From Aspidapion aeneum (taxonomy: Eukaryota; Arthropoda; Insecta; Coleoptera; Brentidae), in contig OY755044.1 of assembly GCA_963576565.1 (NCBI GenBank), positions 51,157,847-51,221,846 of the forward strand: a stretch of DNA of 64,000 bases, read 5' to 3'. The notes beneath the pieces were generated by a model. That model saw nothing but the letters and a program-made list of their open reading frames with translations, did no database searches and was not told where the DNA came from. Below, one piece after another: positions 1 to 10,479 of the stretch. How positions within the stretch are numbered: the stretch's first letter is position 1; every line of letters starts with the position of its first letter. Made by a program: the position numbers and the translations under genes.

Positions 1-407
1 AGCGCGAACAAACATAAATATATTGATATGAAATTACGAAATAATAAGAAAGGTTCATAGGTCAATTGTGGGCACCACACAACGGAAATCAGAAACAAAG
101 CACTCACCAGTTTGCAGCCAATTTCTCCGATTCCAAGGGGCCCCTGTCTGGATCTAATGATGTCACCACGTAGCTGAAGGGCTGAAGTTTCTAGTTCTAT
201 GCTTCAGTACAACAAAATCGAGCACTTTCAAGTGTAGAAATTTGAAATAGTTGGAGAAAGTAAATTAACACGCCATTTCTCGAGGCGGTCGAAAAAGGAT
301 CTCCCTGATTCTTAGTGCGCATGTCCAAAATGCGCGAAAATGCACTCTGTCCGTCATTCAATTGTGTGGTTTTAAAAATTACAAACACCGCTTTGCGGGA
401 TCTAACA
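1..407 (-). repeat. 3' LTR of family-A BEL/Pao copy, truncated by window start
   Basis: It matches the LTR at 6691-7164 nearly base for base and ends at 407 with the inverted form of the LTR start (gcgggatctaaca; family consensus start TGTTAGCTCCCGC). The outer end and its target duplication lie before base 1. The untranslated stretch 408-641 follows on its internal side and holds nothing else recognisable. Confidence 0.92.
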
Positions 408-2713
408 TAACTGACCTCCAAAACACACAATTTTAGAATATCAGCCGGACAGATATAGATAAAAAAAAATGATCGACCGATAAATATAAATGAATGAAAA
501 ACAGATAAGTAGCGTAAGTTTGTTTAGAGATAACGAAAACCCGAAAAAGTCAAAACAAACAAACAAAATTAAAAAAATAATAATAAAGAATGACCTATTG
601 TAATAATTGACTTTAATAGGTAGAAAAAATTAAAATTACTTTTAATTCGGCAAGAGGCACAGTTTTACAACTGGCTGTTTGTAAACCCCGGTAACCGTTT
701 GTACCGTCGCAACACCCACCTGACCGTCTCCGCCGGGATGCAGTTCGATGACCCGACCGACCGGCCATTTCAAAGGTGATTGGCTGTGATCACTTGTTAT
801 GATAACCAAATCATTTAATTTGATATTTGGGGACGAATCAGCCCACTTGTGTCGCTGTTGTAGCGTATGCAAATACTCTATAGAATACCGTTTCCAAAAA
901 TCATTATGTAGTTTTTGGATTAGTTGCCATCTCGAGAGCCGATTTAGGGGAACCTCGGACAAATCTGACTCCGGAATTTCTGAATTAAGGGGTTCAAGGG
1001 TCAAAAAATGCCCAGGGGTAAGAGGTTGAAGATCGTGTGGGTCTGAAGAGGCAGGAGATAAAGGGCGACTATTAAGTACGGCTTCTATGCGACATGTAAG
1101 GGTGGACATTTCCATGATGGACAACTTCTGGTCGCCGACTACTCAAACAAAGTGAGTTTTAAAACTTTTGACGCCAGCTTCTGCCAGGCCATTGAAATGT
1201 GGACTGAGAGGAGGTCCCAGATGCCAACGAATAGAAAGTCTGGTGGCCGCACTTCTTGCGTAATCAAGTAATTGGTTACGAACCCCTATAAAATTACTGC
1301 CTTGATCTGACCAGCATTGCGTCACGCTTCCACGTCTGGAAATGAATCGATGGAATGCACCTACAAACCCTTCGGTGGAAAGTTCTATGGTTAATTCCAA
1401 ATGCACGTAATGTGTAGCCGTACAGACAAACACAGAGACATACGATTTGAAAGCTTTACAACCACGGTAACGATGAGGAATCACAAGGAAAGGTCCACAA
1501 AGGTCGATAGCTACACTCGAAAAAGGTTTAAGTTGATTGATTCGATGAGTGGGAAGTGAACTCATTATGGGCGGTCTATAGGGTTTAGGGTTGATTCTAA
1601 AACATTGCAAACACTTGGATATGGTTCTTTGAATTGCCCGTCTGGCAGATAATATCCAAAATTGCTGTAATAGCAGATTATGTAATGTCTTAAACCCAGG
1701 ATGAAGGTATTGTCGATGAGTGGACTCGATAAGAAGGGTAGTTAAACGATGGTTACTCGAAAGTAAGACGGGGTGTTTTGCAGAATAAGACAAAAGGTCA
1801 GATTTTTGTAATCTGCCACCGACTCTAATGATATTATTTTCATCAAGAAAAGGTGAAAGTTTTCGGAAAGGTTTCGGTATTGGTTTATCCTTAGATAACG
1901 CGGAAAAAAGCTCAGAAAAACAAGAACCTTGAACGCGTTTGATAAGAAGGTATAACGCACTTTGCATCTCACCGGTGGTAGGAAAAACAATATTTTCAAA
2001 AATAATTTTTTGGTCCGGTGGCTTAGTGGGTTTTTGATAGGAATGGTTTTGAAAAAGGTTAACTATTCGAAGGACATAACAAATGATACGTTGAATTTTT
2101 GATATAGAAGAATATTTGATAAGAAGCTGATCTAAGAAGTTGACAGCAATTATCGCATTGCAACAGACCTTTTCCTCCAGATTAATATCTCTGAAATCAA
2201 TCGGCATTTTTGATTTATGAAAATCGGACCATTCGTTTTCGGGAGACCACAAAAACGACGGTGCGTTCCACCACATGTCATGTGACATGAGCTGTGAAGG
2301 GGTGGCCCCCCGTGACGCAATATCGGCTGCATTTAAAGCAGAAGGAATGTAGCGCCATGAGTTTGAGGGAATGATTTCTTGGATTCTACTGACTCGATTT
2401 CCAACAAAGGCTTGCCAGCGATTAGGAGGGGATGAAACTCAGTGCAATACGACTTGCGAATCGCAGAAAGTAACGATATTTGTAAAAGTTATTTTTCCTT
2501 CATAGCTAGATAAAACGAAGTCAATTAATTCGCTTAAAAGAAATGAGCCTAGGAGTTCTAGCCTAGCCAAAGTTTGTGACTTTATAGGCGCGACCCTAGA
2601 TTTTGCAAATATGAGAGAAACAGATATATTGCAAATTGTGAAAGGCTTTCGCGGCCATCGTCCAATGGTGGGTGTGCTTTCGGGCTGTACGGCCGTCGTC
2701 GTTGGAAATTCGT

Positions 2714-2756
2714 TCTCGACGTTTCGCCATCTCGAGTGGATGGCATCTTCAGGAGA
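2714..2756 (-). ncRNA. Hammerhead ribozyme motif, left arm (mirror copy)
   Basis: Exact mirror of the motif at 2814-2856, read on the minus strand, with the CTGAAGA core at 2752-2746. The two motifs therefore face each other on opposite strands within one hairpin. A transcript across the whole insertion would fold into the long duplex and compete with ribozyme folding. Confidence 0.7.
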
Positions 2757-2813
2757 TGTTGACTGTTTGTCGGCTGGAAGACTGGTCTTCGAGAAGCCGA
2801 CAAACAGTCAACA

Positions 2814-2856
2814 TCTCCTGAAGATGCCATCCACTCGAGATGGCGAAACGTCGAGA
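2814..2856 (+). ncRNA. Hammerhead ribozyme motif (minimal, Penelope type), right arm
   Basis: Core CTGAAGA at 2818-2824. Stem II is GCCATC (2826-2831) with GATGGC (2839-2844) closing a 7-nt loop. GAAA is at 2845-2848, and ACGTC follows with predicted cleavage after C2852. Stem I is TCTC (2814-2817) with GAGA (2853-2856). Stem III is only the AC/GT minimum, as in the dimer-dependent hammerheads known from Penelope-like elements. A single unpaired T lies between the core and stem II. Cleavage activity is inferred, not shown. Confidence 0.72.
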
Positions 2857-4694
2857 ACGAATTTCCAACGACGACGGCCGAACAGCCCGAAAGCACACCC
2901 ACCAACAGATATATTGTTTTCCTCTTCTACACGAAAATATACGACGCCTGCGTAACCTCGAATTGAAGCGTCACAGAAGCCGATGATTTGACAGGTATTG
3001 GTTTTAGACAGTTTGATTTGTCGGGGTAATTGAAAATTGGAAAAAAGCGGGAATTAAGAACGAAGTTTGTTCCAAGAGTCGATGACAGAAGAATCTGGTT
3101 CTTCGTCCCAGCCTATTTTCGATACCCACAACTGTTGCAAAATAAATTTTGCTTGTAGCAACAAGGGACAAAGAAAACCTAAGGGATCGAAGATTGTTCC
3201 TATGATAGATAAAATAGAACGTTTGGTTGGGGGTTTGTCCTTCATTCGGCATTGATAAGAAAAAATGTCGTTTTTTGGATGCCATTGAAGTGCTAAAACT
3301 TTGATAAAGTGGGGTTCCTCCTTGTCAAAAGAGAGAGGCATTTGACGATCGGACTCTGGCAATGTTGCCAATAACTCAGGACAATTGCTTGCCCATTTTT
3401 TAAGTTCAAATCCTCCCGACTTCAACAAATCATTGAGTTCTGTTTGAAAAGAGAGAGCTTCAGAAAGCGAAGGGCTAGTTCCCAAGATATCGTCGATATA
3501 GATTGACGTTTTTAGAACAGTACTAGCCATAGGAAAACGTTCCTTCCCTCTCTCTGCCAGCTCATTTAATGTACGCATGGCTAGAAAAGGTGAGCATGTC
3601 ATGCCAAAAGTGACAGTAGAAAGTTCCCACACTGAAAGTGGGTCCTGTGGAGAAAACCTCCACAATATCCTTTGATAAGGACGGTGATAAGGATTGATAA
3701 GGACTTGACGGAACATCTTTTGATATCAGCAAAGTAGGCAATAGGATTAAGACGAAACGTAAGGAGTAAAAAAGCAATATCTTTTTGAAGTTTCGGTCCC
3801 GATAACAACGTGTCATTGAGACTAATATTTTTTGGGGTGACCGAACAATCCCAGACTACCCTTAATTTTGTACTTAAGCTTTCCGGCTTTAGTACGCAAT
3901 GATGTGCTAAAAAACATGATACGTCGACCTTTGGTTGACTAGATAAAACTAAACTCATATGATTAGAATCGATAGTCTTGCATGAAACTTGAATAGGCAG
4001 TGTACAGATCAGGATTTTTGATTAATCTATTTTCTAGAAGTAAAAATCTACGATAAGCTTGCGGATAAGTATTTCCTAGGTCAGGGTTTATTTTATCTTT
4101 AAACGGAAGATCTACCATGAATCTACCGCTCGGTTGCCGTACTAAACTCGCAGTAAAAATTGATTCTGCTTATTTTTCTTCCTTTGATAAGATTTGTTTT
4201 TTAGGCAAATGTTCGATTTCCCAAAACCTAGGGAGAATAACCTCTAAAGGAGGTGAATGACTCGTTAAAAAACAACTGGTTCGTTCCGTAAGACTACCTA
4301 CTTCGTCAACTTTTCCCATGACGACCCAGCCAAAGATAGTTTCAAGGGCTGAAGGTTGCCCTATTTGTCCAAGAACCCTGCCCTCCTTGAATATCTGTGC
4401 GAATAGCTCGCAACAAATAACTAGGCCCACAGGTCTAGATTTGAAATAAGATGGGTCGGCAAGTTTAAGGTTTTCCAAGTGTTTCCACTGATTATCGTTC
4501 AAAGTGAATGTAGGCATATTGGAACATAATTGTGGAACGACAATTGCTTCGAAATTAAGTAAAGGAGTGACCTGTCCTTGTGGCTTAATGTGACATTGAA
4601 CGATCCCTTTGGAAGTAAAAGAAGACATCTGATTTAATCCGAATATTTCAGTGGTGTAACTTCGCCTAGGAAGATTAAGACGCTGAATACATTT

Positions 4695-6142
4695 TTAACT
4701 GATGAATCCTGTCTGTGATCCAGAATCAAGCAGTGCCCTTACAGGTTGAAAATTTCCGCAACCGTCCATAACATCTATTATGGCGGTGCATAAAAGAAAG
4801 GTACCTGAAGGTCCTGAGGTATTTAATGACACATGAAGATTATTGACAGGTGGTGTGTGAATGACAGGACTAGTATCTTGGCTTCCAGACTCTTTATTAG
4901 TTTCTAAGATATGAGTTAAAGTGTGGTGCCTATTACTATTGCAAGTCCGGCATGAATATTTTGATTTGCACGTATCTACCCCATGCAAGGGATGAAAACA
5001 CGCTAGACATAATTTTTTCTGCTTGACGAAAGATAGGCGATCGATAGGTGAGAGATCAAGAAATGTTTGACATTTCGAAAGCACGTGACCTTGATTACAC
5101 CGGAAACATTTTATTCCCGTACTTGAATTAGTTGAGGTGCCAGCCAGTCCTATAAAAGGCGAATTGGATGATTTATAGGTAGGCTTTTGCCCAAACTGAT
5201 TTTGCATAGAATTTGATTTTTGATAGGTAGGCACATTTTTGGGTGCTGTTGATTGAGGAAGTGATTCCAAAACTTTACATCTTTTTTCTAGAAATTGAAA
5301 AAGTGACTGAAAAGTGGGAATTTCGGTATTAGTATTGGCGTGACTCATTTCGAAATTTGAACGCGTCGGAATATCCAATTTTTCTAACAAAATGAAAAAA
5401 ATAATAATAAAGTCCCAACTGTCAACGTCAAAGCTAAGTGATTTTAAAATTTCTACGGATTCAGAAAAGGTGTCAATTAAATTACGCAATTCTTTAGCTG
5501 ACTCGTTTTTTAATGTGGAGTTCATAATTGTGCTTAAAGCATCATTTGCGAGGTCTCGCTTGTTTTGATATCTATTGACTAATTTGTCGTAAGCAATTTT
5601 ATAATTTTGATCAGATAAGCTAATCCCTGATATCAATTTTAAAGGCTCATCCTCGAGATATGAAAATAAATATTGAAGTTTTCGAACGTTACTTAGACTT
5701 TGATTTTGATCTATAATGTTATTAAAAAGATCGAAAAAGAACCGAACCATAATTTTTTATCACCTCGAAATATGGGAATACCTAACTCTTTGAGTTTTGG
5801 AGTTTCAGGTTCGTTTTGACGAACATATGATCGCGAAAAGGATGGGGCCTCAACCGGAAATATTTCAGAGTAAACCCCTTTAAACGCATAAAAATATTTA
5901 CGAGCTTCTGAAAGGATCGCATCCTGCGTTTTAAACTCCTCGTCGTCCGAGTCGTCTATCATCATAATGACATCATTATGTGCCAACATGCATTTATCGA
6001 AAGTTTCATCCAAGTCGGAATACCTCACTTGAAACTCGTTTCTCGCTTTTGCGTCCGTTGCCGCGGTCTGTTAAAACACATAACACTCGGTGATCGCAGA
6101 TAAAAAACCCTTGCGTTTTTGCACCGCTTTTTTGACAGACAT
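4695..6142 (-). pseudogene. gag: BEL/Pao gag and start of protease, disrupted
   Basis: The likely start is the ATG at 6142-6140 (MSVKKAVQ...), because the frame from there runs into the conserved Gag region with only one stop (TAA at 6071-6073); a later start would lose the N-terminus. One frameshift lies near 5750 in a T-run. The middle is the helical Gag region typical of BEL/Pao (ending near LEKRCKVLESL). Nucleocapsid zinc fingers follow: CFRCNQGHVLSKC (CX2CX3HX4C), then CLAC...H...C and CRTC...H. The last part enters the aspartic protease with LLDSGSQ. Gag packages element RNA into cytoplasmic particles and the protease would process the polyprotein. It is inactive here. Confidence 0.9.
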
Positions 6143-6166
6143 AATTTTACCTTTGAAATGACGAAA

Positions 6167-6450
6167 TTGTCGGTAAATAAACAATTAACGCTAAATTAAT
6201 GCTTCTGAAATAGAAAAATGACGAATTGTCGAAAATATGCACTAATTTATCGCAATTGATTAAAATTGTTTTAAATATCGAAATGATATGGAACACATCT
6301 AATCAGAGAAATGTCGGTAAATATACAATTAACGCTAAATTAATGCTTCTGAAATAGAAAAATGACGAATTGTCGAAAATATGCACTAATTTATCGCAAT
6401 TGATGAAAATTGTTTTAAATATCGAACTGATATAGAACACACCTAACACA
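6167..6450. repeat. Two-copy 144-bp tandem duplication in the family-A leader
   Basis: Units at about 6167-6310 and 6311-6450 are nearly identical (both run cggtaaat.aacaattaacgc through the same 3' landmarks). They lie between the primer-binding region and gag. Equivalent leader duplications occur in the other two BEL/Pao families of this window. Confidence 0.93.
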
Positions 6451-6668
6451 CTGAACATGTGCTTGTTTGTTTTGATTGCTTCGATTTGTTTACTGAATGA
6501 CTACGGTACGTTACCATAGCAGCGGACCGAAAACAGATGAACTGCGCCGCTACCGAAGGTCGAGCGAAAATCTCTCTCGTTTCAATACGATTGGCAAAAT
6601 TCAAGGCCTTGATCTCGGCGTGAAAATGGCCGACTTATTAATACCGTCGTATGGAGTAAATTTTAAAT

Positions 6669-6686
6669 AATTCGGTCGAAGGAACA
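6669..6686 (-). promoter_or_regulatory. Candidate tRNA primer-binding site, family A
   Basis: Just inside the 5' LTR the minus strand reads TGTTCCTTCGACCGAA, a degenerate match to the clearer site TGGTCCTTCGAGCCGG of family B at 30148-30165. Placement a few bases after the LTR fits a primer site. The primer tRNA itself is not identified. Confidence 0.5.
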
Positions 6687-6690
6687 CTTA

Positions 6691-7164
6691 TGTTATGCCC
6701 GCAGTAAGAAAAACGATAACTGCAATGGACTGTATATATTTTAATTAATGAAAGCCCGAACAAACATAAATATATTGATATGAAATTACGAAATAATTAA
6801 AAAGGTCGATAGGTCAATTGTGGGCACCACACAACGGAAATCAGAAACAAAGCACTCACCAGTTTGCAGCCAATTTCTCCACTTCCAAGAGGCCCCTGTC
6901 TGGATCTAATGATGTCACCACGTAGATGAAGGGCTGAAGTTTCTAGTTCTATGCTTTAGTACACCAAAATCGAGCACTTTCAAGTGTAGAAATTTGAAAT
7001 AGTTGGAGAAAGTAAATTAACACGCCATTTCTCGAGGCGGTCGAAAAAGGATCTCCCTGATTCTTGGTGCGCATGTCCAAAATGCGCGAAAATGCACTCT
7101 GTCCGTCATTCAATTGTGTGGTTTTAAAATTTTCAAACACCGCGAAATTTAGCGGGAGCTAACA
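6691..7164 (-). repeat. 5' LTR of family-A minus copy (474 bp)
   Basis: The boundaries are the inverted termini TGTTAGCTCCCGC (at 7164 on the minus strand) and the end near tgttatgcccgc at 6691. It is followed immediately at 7165 by a plus-strand fragment of the same family, so two LTRs of opposite orientation lie about 195 bp apart. Confidence 0.92.
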
Positions 7165-7829
7165 CAATAGGTAATTCTTTATTATTTTTTTTTGAATTTT
7201 TGTTTGTTTGTTTTGCCTTTTTAGGGTTTTCGTTATCTCTAAATAAACTTACGCTACTTATCTGTTTTCATTCATTTATGTTTATCGGTCGATCATTTTT
7301 CTTATATCTATATCTGTCCGGCTGATATACTAAAATTGTGTGTTTTGGAGGGCAGTTATGTTAGCTCCCGCTAAATTTCGCGGTTGTTTTTAAATTTTAA
7401 AACCACACAATTGGATGAACGACAGAGTACATCTTTCGCGCATTGACATGCGCACCAAGAATCACAGAGATCCTTTCTACCGCCTCGAGAAAAATGGCGT
7501 GTTAATTACTTTCTCCAACTATTACAAATTTCTGCACTTGAAAGTGCTCGATTTTGGTGTACTGAAGCATAGAACTGGAAACTTCAGCATTTCAGCTACG
7601 TGGTGCCATCATTAGATCCGGACAGGGGCCCCTGGAACGTGGAGAAATTGGCTGCAAATTGGTGTGTATTTTGTCTCTGATTTCCGTTGTGTGGGTAACA
7701 GCAATTAACCTATGGACCTTTTAATTATTTCGTGATTTCATATCAATATAATTATGTTTGTTCGCGCTTTCATTTAATAAATTATATACAGTCCATTGCA
7801 GTTATCGTTTTTCTAACTGCGGGCAAACA
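7165..7829 (+). mobile_element. Family-A BEL/Pao 3' end fragment, plus strand
   Basis: 7165-7358 matches the 3' untranslated region found at 38262-38446, and 7359-7829 is a 471-bp LTR starting tgttagctcccgc and ending gcgggcaaaca. All coding sequence is missing because the minus-strand element begins exactly at the fragment's left edge. The simplest reading is that the minus-strand copy inserted into this older plus-strand copy; the rest should then lie left of base 1. Confidence 0.88.
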
Positions 7830-8346
7830 CATAAGTATGTACCTCAGTTTTTTTGTAATACGGCGTAGTTTTATTTTCTCTGTCTCCGGTTTTTATTGTG
7901 TTAAATTATAAATAAACGTTTATCTGTTAAAATAGGAAAAACTAAAAAAGGTTCAATCCTAGGAAGATAAAAATAAATAGTAATTTTTCTTAAATAATAA
8001 AATTAAAGTAGGAACTGTGATAACAAACAAGGATATAAAATTTCTTAAAAATAATATATTTACATATTTGATTTAACTGAAAATTCTCTCAGATGTATAT
8101 TTATTCAGATGATCTTTTGTAACTTACGTGATAGCAATAAAATAGATTACAGTATTTTTTTGTAAATTGCTTGCATTTTTTCTTAAACATAATCCAACTT
8201 TTCTTTACCCTAGTGAATAACACAAGGTTCACTAAAATTATTAATTCACTATAATATTTTTTCTGTTAATTTTTAAATACTTGTGTTGGCGCCCTTTAGG
8301 CAAAAGGAAATTTTCTTAGTTTATTTAGTTATTGGGAGTTATTTAA
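7830..8346. other. AT-rich gap, nothing recognised
   Basis: No open frame, repeat or RNA gene was recognised here. The sequence is dominated by A/T runs. Confidence 0.5.
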
Positions 8347-8390
8347 GAGATAAACCCACGACCTCAGTCCCAACTGAGCTACCGATAGGC
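8347..8390 (-). repeat. tRNA-like fragment, possible SINE head
   Basis: The minus strand has TAGCTCAGTTGG (8381-8370), a perfect polymerase III A box and tRNA D-arm, preceded by a short acceptor-like stretch and followed by a weak B-box-like gggtttatc. It is too short and degenerate for a functional tRNA, and no anticodon arm can be drawn. A tRNA-derived SINE remnant is the likeliest explanation. Confidence 0.4.
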
Positions 8391-8498
8391 ATCTTTAGTT
8401 TGTAACAATAAATCGGTTACAACATATTGTGTGTAAAATTTTAAATGTTCTTTTTTTTTCAATGTATAAAAGACAATAAATAATAGAGACGTTTTGTT

Positions 8499-9030
8499 TT
8501 ATTTCTTTTTATTCGCAAACCAGTTATCTAATAAAAGTACATTTCTCTTAGCACAACTTAAATAATTATTACTATGCATTCCACAGTTAAAGTTGTCACT
8601 ATGAATATTTTTTAACTTTTTAAAATTAGGACATCCTAAGTCATATAAATCTACAATATTATTACTAACTAAATTACACAGCCAAACTTTTTTATCATTT
8701 CCCTTAACAAACACAGTTTCGTTTTGAATTAAACCTTTAACAAAGAAAGAGATATTTTCCATTGGTAAACAACTAAAATCAAAAGTATCTCAATTTATAC
8801 CATGAAGATTGTTTGTGTTCCAGTCAGCTTGACGTTTAAAGCCTTGATGCAGAGAGGTGCACTTTATGAGTAAATTAACCATATGGTGCCAAATTTCATC
8901 AGCAGTATGGGTGTTTAAAATCGCTATTTCTTTACATACAAAATTAGTGTCTTTGTAAAACTACTTTGTAAAACTACCCTTACGGTATTGGTCAGACGGT
9001 TGTATTTCATAAATTGATCGTGCAATATTA
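8499..9030 (-). pseudogene. Broken coding fragment of unknown family
   Basis: Reading leftwards, about 170 codons look protein-like. An intact stretch of 87 codons (8499-8762) starting MENISFFVKG contains several Cys and His residues near its end. Upstream the same frame continues through one TGA (8790-8792) to 8951, and then, across a 13-bp tandem duplication (8952-8977) that shifts the frame, another compatible stretch runs to about 9030. Amino acid composition and spacing suggest a real gene that has decayed. I do not recognise the family. A gene from a large DNA virus or Polinton-like element is possible but unsupported; a Polinton integrase remnant lies 6 kb away. Confidence 0.45.
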
Positions 9031-9149
9031 AACAGTATGCTATAATTTTGTCAGGTACAGCTTTTTTCGTTTCAACTGCACCACCTTTGAGCGCGTCTTT
9101 ACTCTGTCAAGAGCAGTCAATAACTACCAGGATAGGATTTTTGAAACTG

Positions 9150-9450
9150 GGAGATTAGCTCTTATAACTGTCCAAATACGGTCTGACATGATTATTGCAT
9201 GATTTTATTCCAATAAGTCCCTAATAACGCTTTGCAAATCATAAGCAACATACCAAAGTCGAATTTAAAGCCTAGACTTTTATTTATCTATAATTAAAGT
9301 CGGCAGTGTATTTATTTTGGTTTGTAATAGTAAACCAAATCCTTATGTTGAAAGATTAGCTCTCGTATTCCTGTGAAAAACTGTCAAAATACGGCCTGAC
9401 ACTATTATTGCATGACTTTATGCCAATAAGTCCCTAATAACGCATTGCGA
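9150..9450. repeat. Partial copies of a MITE family (complete copy at 34216-34494)
   Basis: Two direct, roughly 85-bp related blocks (about 9151-9236 and 9354-9447; gattagctct ... ccctaataacgc) flank a segment sharing accaaagtcgaatttaaa with 14870-15060 and, more distantly, with the MITE at 34216-34494. It is probably a rearranged copy or two adjacent partial copies. Confidence 0.6.
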
Positions 9451-9768
9451 TATTTTTAGTGTGTGTTTGTATGTCTGTCTGTAACAAATAACGCGCATAA
9501 CCCAAAAACCGCTTGCTTGATTTGAGTGAAATTTGGTACCTAGGCTGGGTTTTGGGTCGAGTTTAAGTTAAAACATGGCTTGTGTGGTATCAAACGAAAT
9601 GTGATTGAGTCTGTAGTTAAACAAAATATATATCAGTTTTTAGTTATATTAGCTCACACGTACACTATAACTATAGTATCTAGTGTAGGAGCTTAGGTGC
9701 CCATATATTGGCAGAGGATTTTTTCCAACAATGCATCTTCATGATTAATTGGACCACAAATCAAAAGA
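9451..9768. other. Noncoding, simple-repeat-like
   Basis: It contains a gtgtgtttgtatgtctgtctgt stretch followed by a gagtgaaatttggtacc-like segment; a similar arrangement occurs at 51960-52030. Such stretches are common in insect dispersed repeats. No gene is seen. Confidence 0.4.
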
Positions 9769-9990
9769 TGTAGTAGTTATTTGATGTAAATTTTAATAAT
9801 ATAATGTCACTTTACAGCATTCCAAATTTTGAAAAAGCATAAGTAATGAATACCTGGTGTAATTAGTACCAAGAGAATGACTTAAACTTGTCTTGACTTA
9901 TTGGGTAAAAAATATAACACCTCTCAGACTATAAGCCTCTGCATGCAAAAATAAAATGAACACCTGGCATGAATCACACACCACCTACCA
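9769..9990. repeat. Dispersed repeat R1, degraded copy
   Basis: It shares ttgatgtaaattttaataat with 16725-16745 and taattagtaccaagagaatg with 14640 and 31040. Other copies are at 14540-14770 and, split by the family-B element, at 16720-16906 plus 30986-31190. Confidence 0.65.
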
Positions 9991-10432
9991 TCTCCACTCT
10001 TGCAAAATATATGTAAAGGGTTAAGGGAAAAAACAAGGAATGCCACATTGACTGGGTTTTGAGATAATTAAAAATTTAGCATTTAGGAGTGAATATCTTT
10101 AAACCAAGGTATTAAGGAAATGATATAAATTTATATTTGTTAAAGAAAAAGTATAATCTAATAAATATATGAACACATTTTATTGAAATTTTTAGAGAAC
10201 AGATAAAAAAAAATAAAAAATCTTAACTACACGAAAAAAACAAGCAATGTCCCCTGGTTGCACAAACTTTCAGCAAAGCTAAAAAATATCACTGCTAATA
10301 AAAAAAAAAGAAAAAAATAAAGGTAAAGTAAATCCTATTATTTGTAAGGTAGGGCAGTGTATTAGGCCTGATCATCACGTTTACAAAACCTCATCAGTGT
10401 CATCAGATTTTTGTATTTTGCAGCAGGAATTT
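9991..10432. other. No gene recognised
   Basis: AT-rich sequence with long A runs. No coding or structured feature was found. Confidence 0.4.
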
Positions 10433-10479
10433 AGGGTCACTGCATCCTGGAAGCCTGTTGTCTCCAGGGGTAGCGACAC
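10433..10479. repeat. 48-bp inverted repeat, left copy
   Basis: It begins agggtcactgcatcctggaa and ends ggggtagcgacac. It is the reverse complement of 13926-13973 with about three differences, and is far more conserved than the 3.4 kb between them. Confidence 0.8.

Larger units (their letters stand above)
2619..2916. mobile_element. Inverted hairpin insertion derived from a Penelope-like element
   Basis: Seen directly: two 110-bp arms (2666-2775 and 2795-2904) are reverse complements with one visible mismatch, separated by a 19-bp spacer that is itself partly palindromic. A 34-bp unpaired piece (2632-2665) precedes the left arm. The 13-bp sequence aacagatatattg occurs on both sides (2619-2631 and 2904-2916) but only once in the uninterrupted family-A copy near 36227, so it is a target duplication and the empty site is known. 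Each arm holds a CTGAAGA - stem - GCGAAACGTC hammerhead core, the arrangement described for the terminal repeats of Penelope-like retroelements. No Penelope reverse transcriptase is present. Confidence 0.8.
642..4694 (-). pseudogene. pol: BEL/Pao pol (protease end, RT, RNase H, integrase), disrupted
   Basis: Decayed polyprotein that copied element RNA into DNA and integrated it. In order: remainder of the retropepsin region (4170-4628), RT palm (3054-3958) with SIYIDDILG as catalytic YxDD, RNase H/connection, an HHCC zinc-binding segment (HPGFKTLHN ... CLQCF), the integrase core with its three acidic residues (AIDLCGPF, SDQGSNF, and the E of GLAEAGVKS), and the DUF5641 tail ending at 642. Breaks: an in-frame stop at 4692-4694; frameshifts around 3970 and 3720; a Trp-to-stop near 2440 relative to the 35-kb copy; the hairpin insertion at 2632-2903 in RNase H; and a CGA-to-TGA stop near 1140, consistent with CpG decay. 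Family assignment is firm; activity is excluded. Confidence 0.92.
1..7164 (-). mobile_element. BEL/Pao LTR retrotransposon, family A, minus-strand copy (left end outside window)
   Basis: Read leftwards: 5' LTR 6691-7164, candidate primer site, leader with a tandem duplication, gag, protease, reverse transcriptase, RNase H, integrase, a 234-bp 3' untranslated stretch (408-641), then a 3' LTR cut by the window start. The order PR-RT-RH-IN, the Gag zinc fingers, the YIDD-type RT motif and the integrase C-terminal DUF5641-like tail identify BEL/Pao. The reading frames carry several stops and frameshifts plus a hairpin insertion at 2632-2903, so the copy is inactive, but its LTRs differ at only a few percent of sites and the insertion is fairly young. 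A second copy lies at 35187-38911 on the other strand. Confidence 0.93.

Noticed and set aside
2582..2955. Open frames of 107 and 114 codons on both strands
   Set aside because: Both are products of the near-perfect hairpin insertion plus flanking BEL/Pao sequence, so they mirror each other; not a gene.
8347..8390. Functional tRNA gene
   Set aside because: Only the D-arm and A box are convincing; there is no anticodon stem or proper B box.
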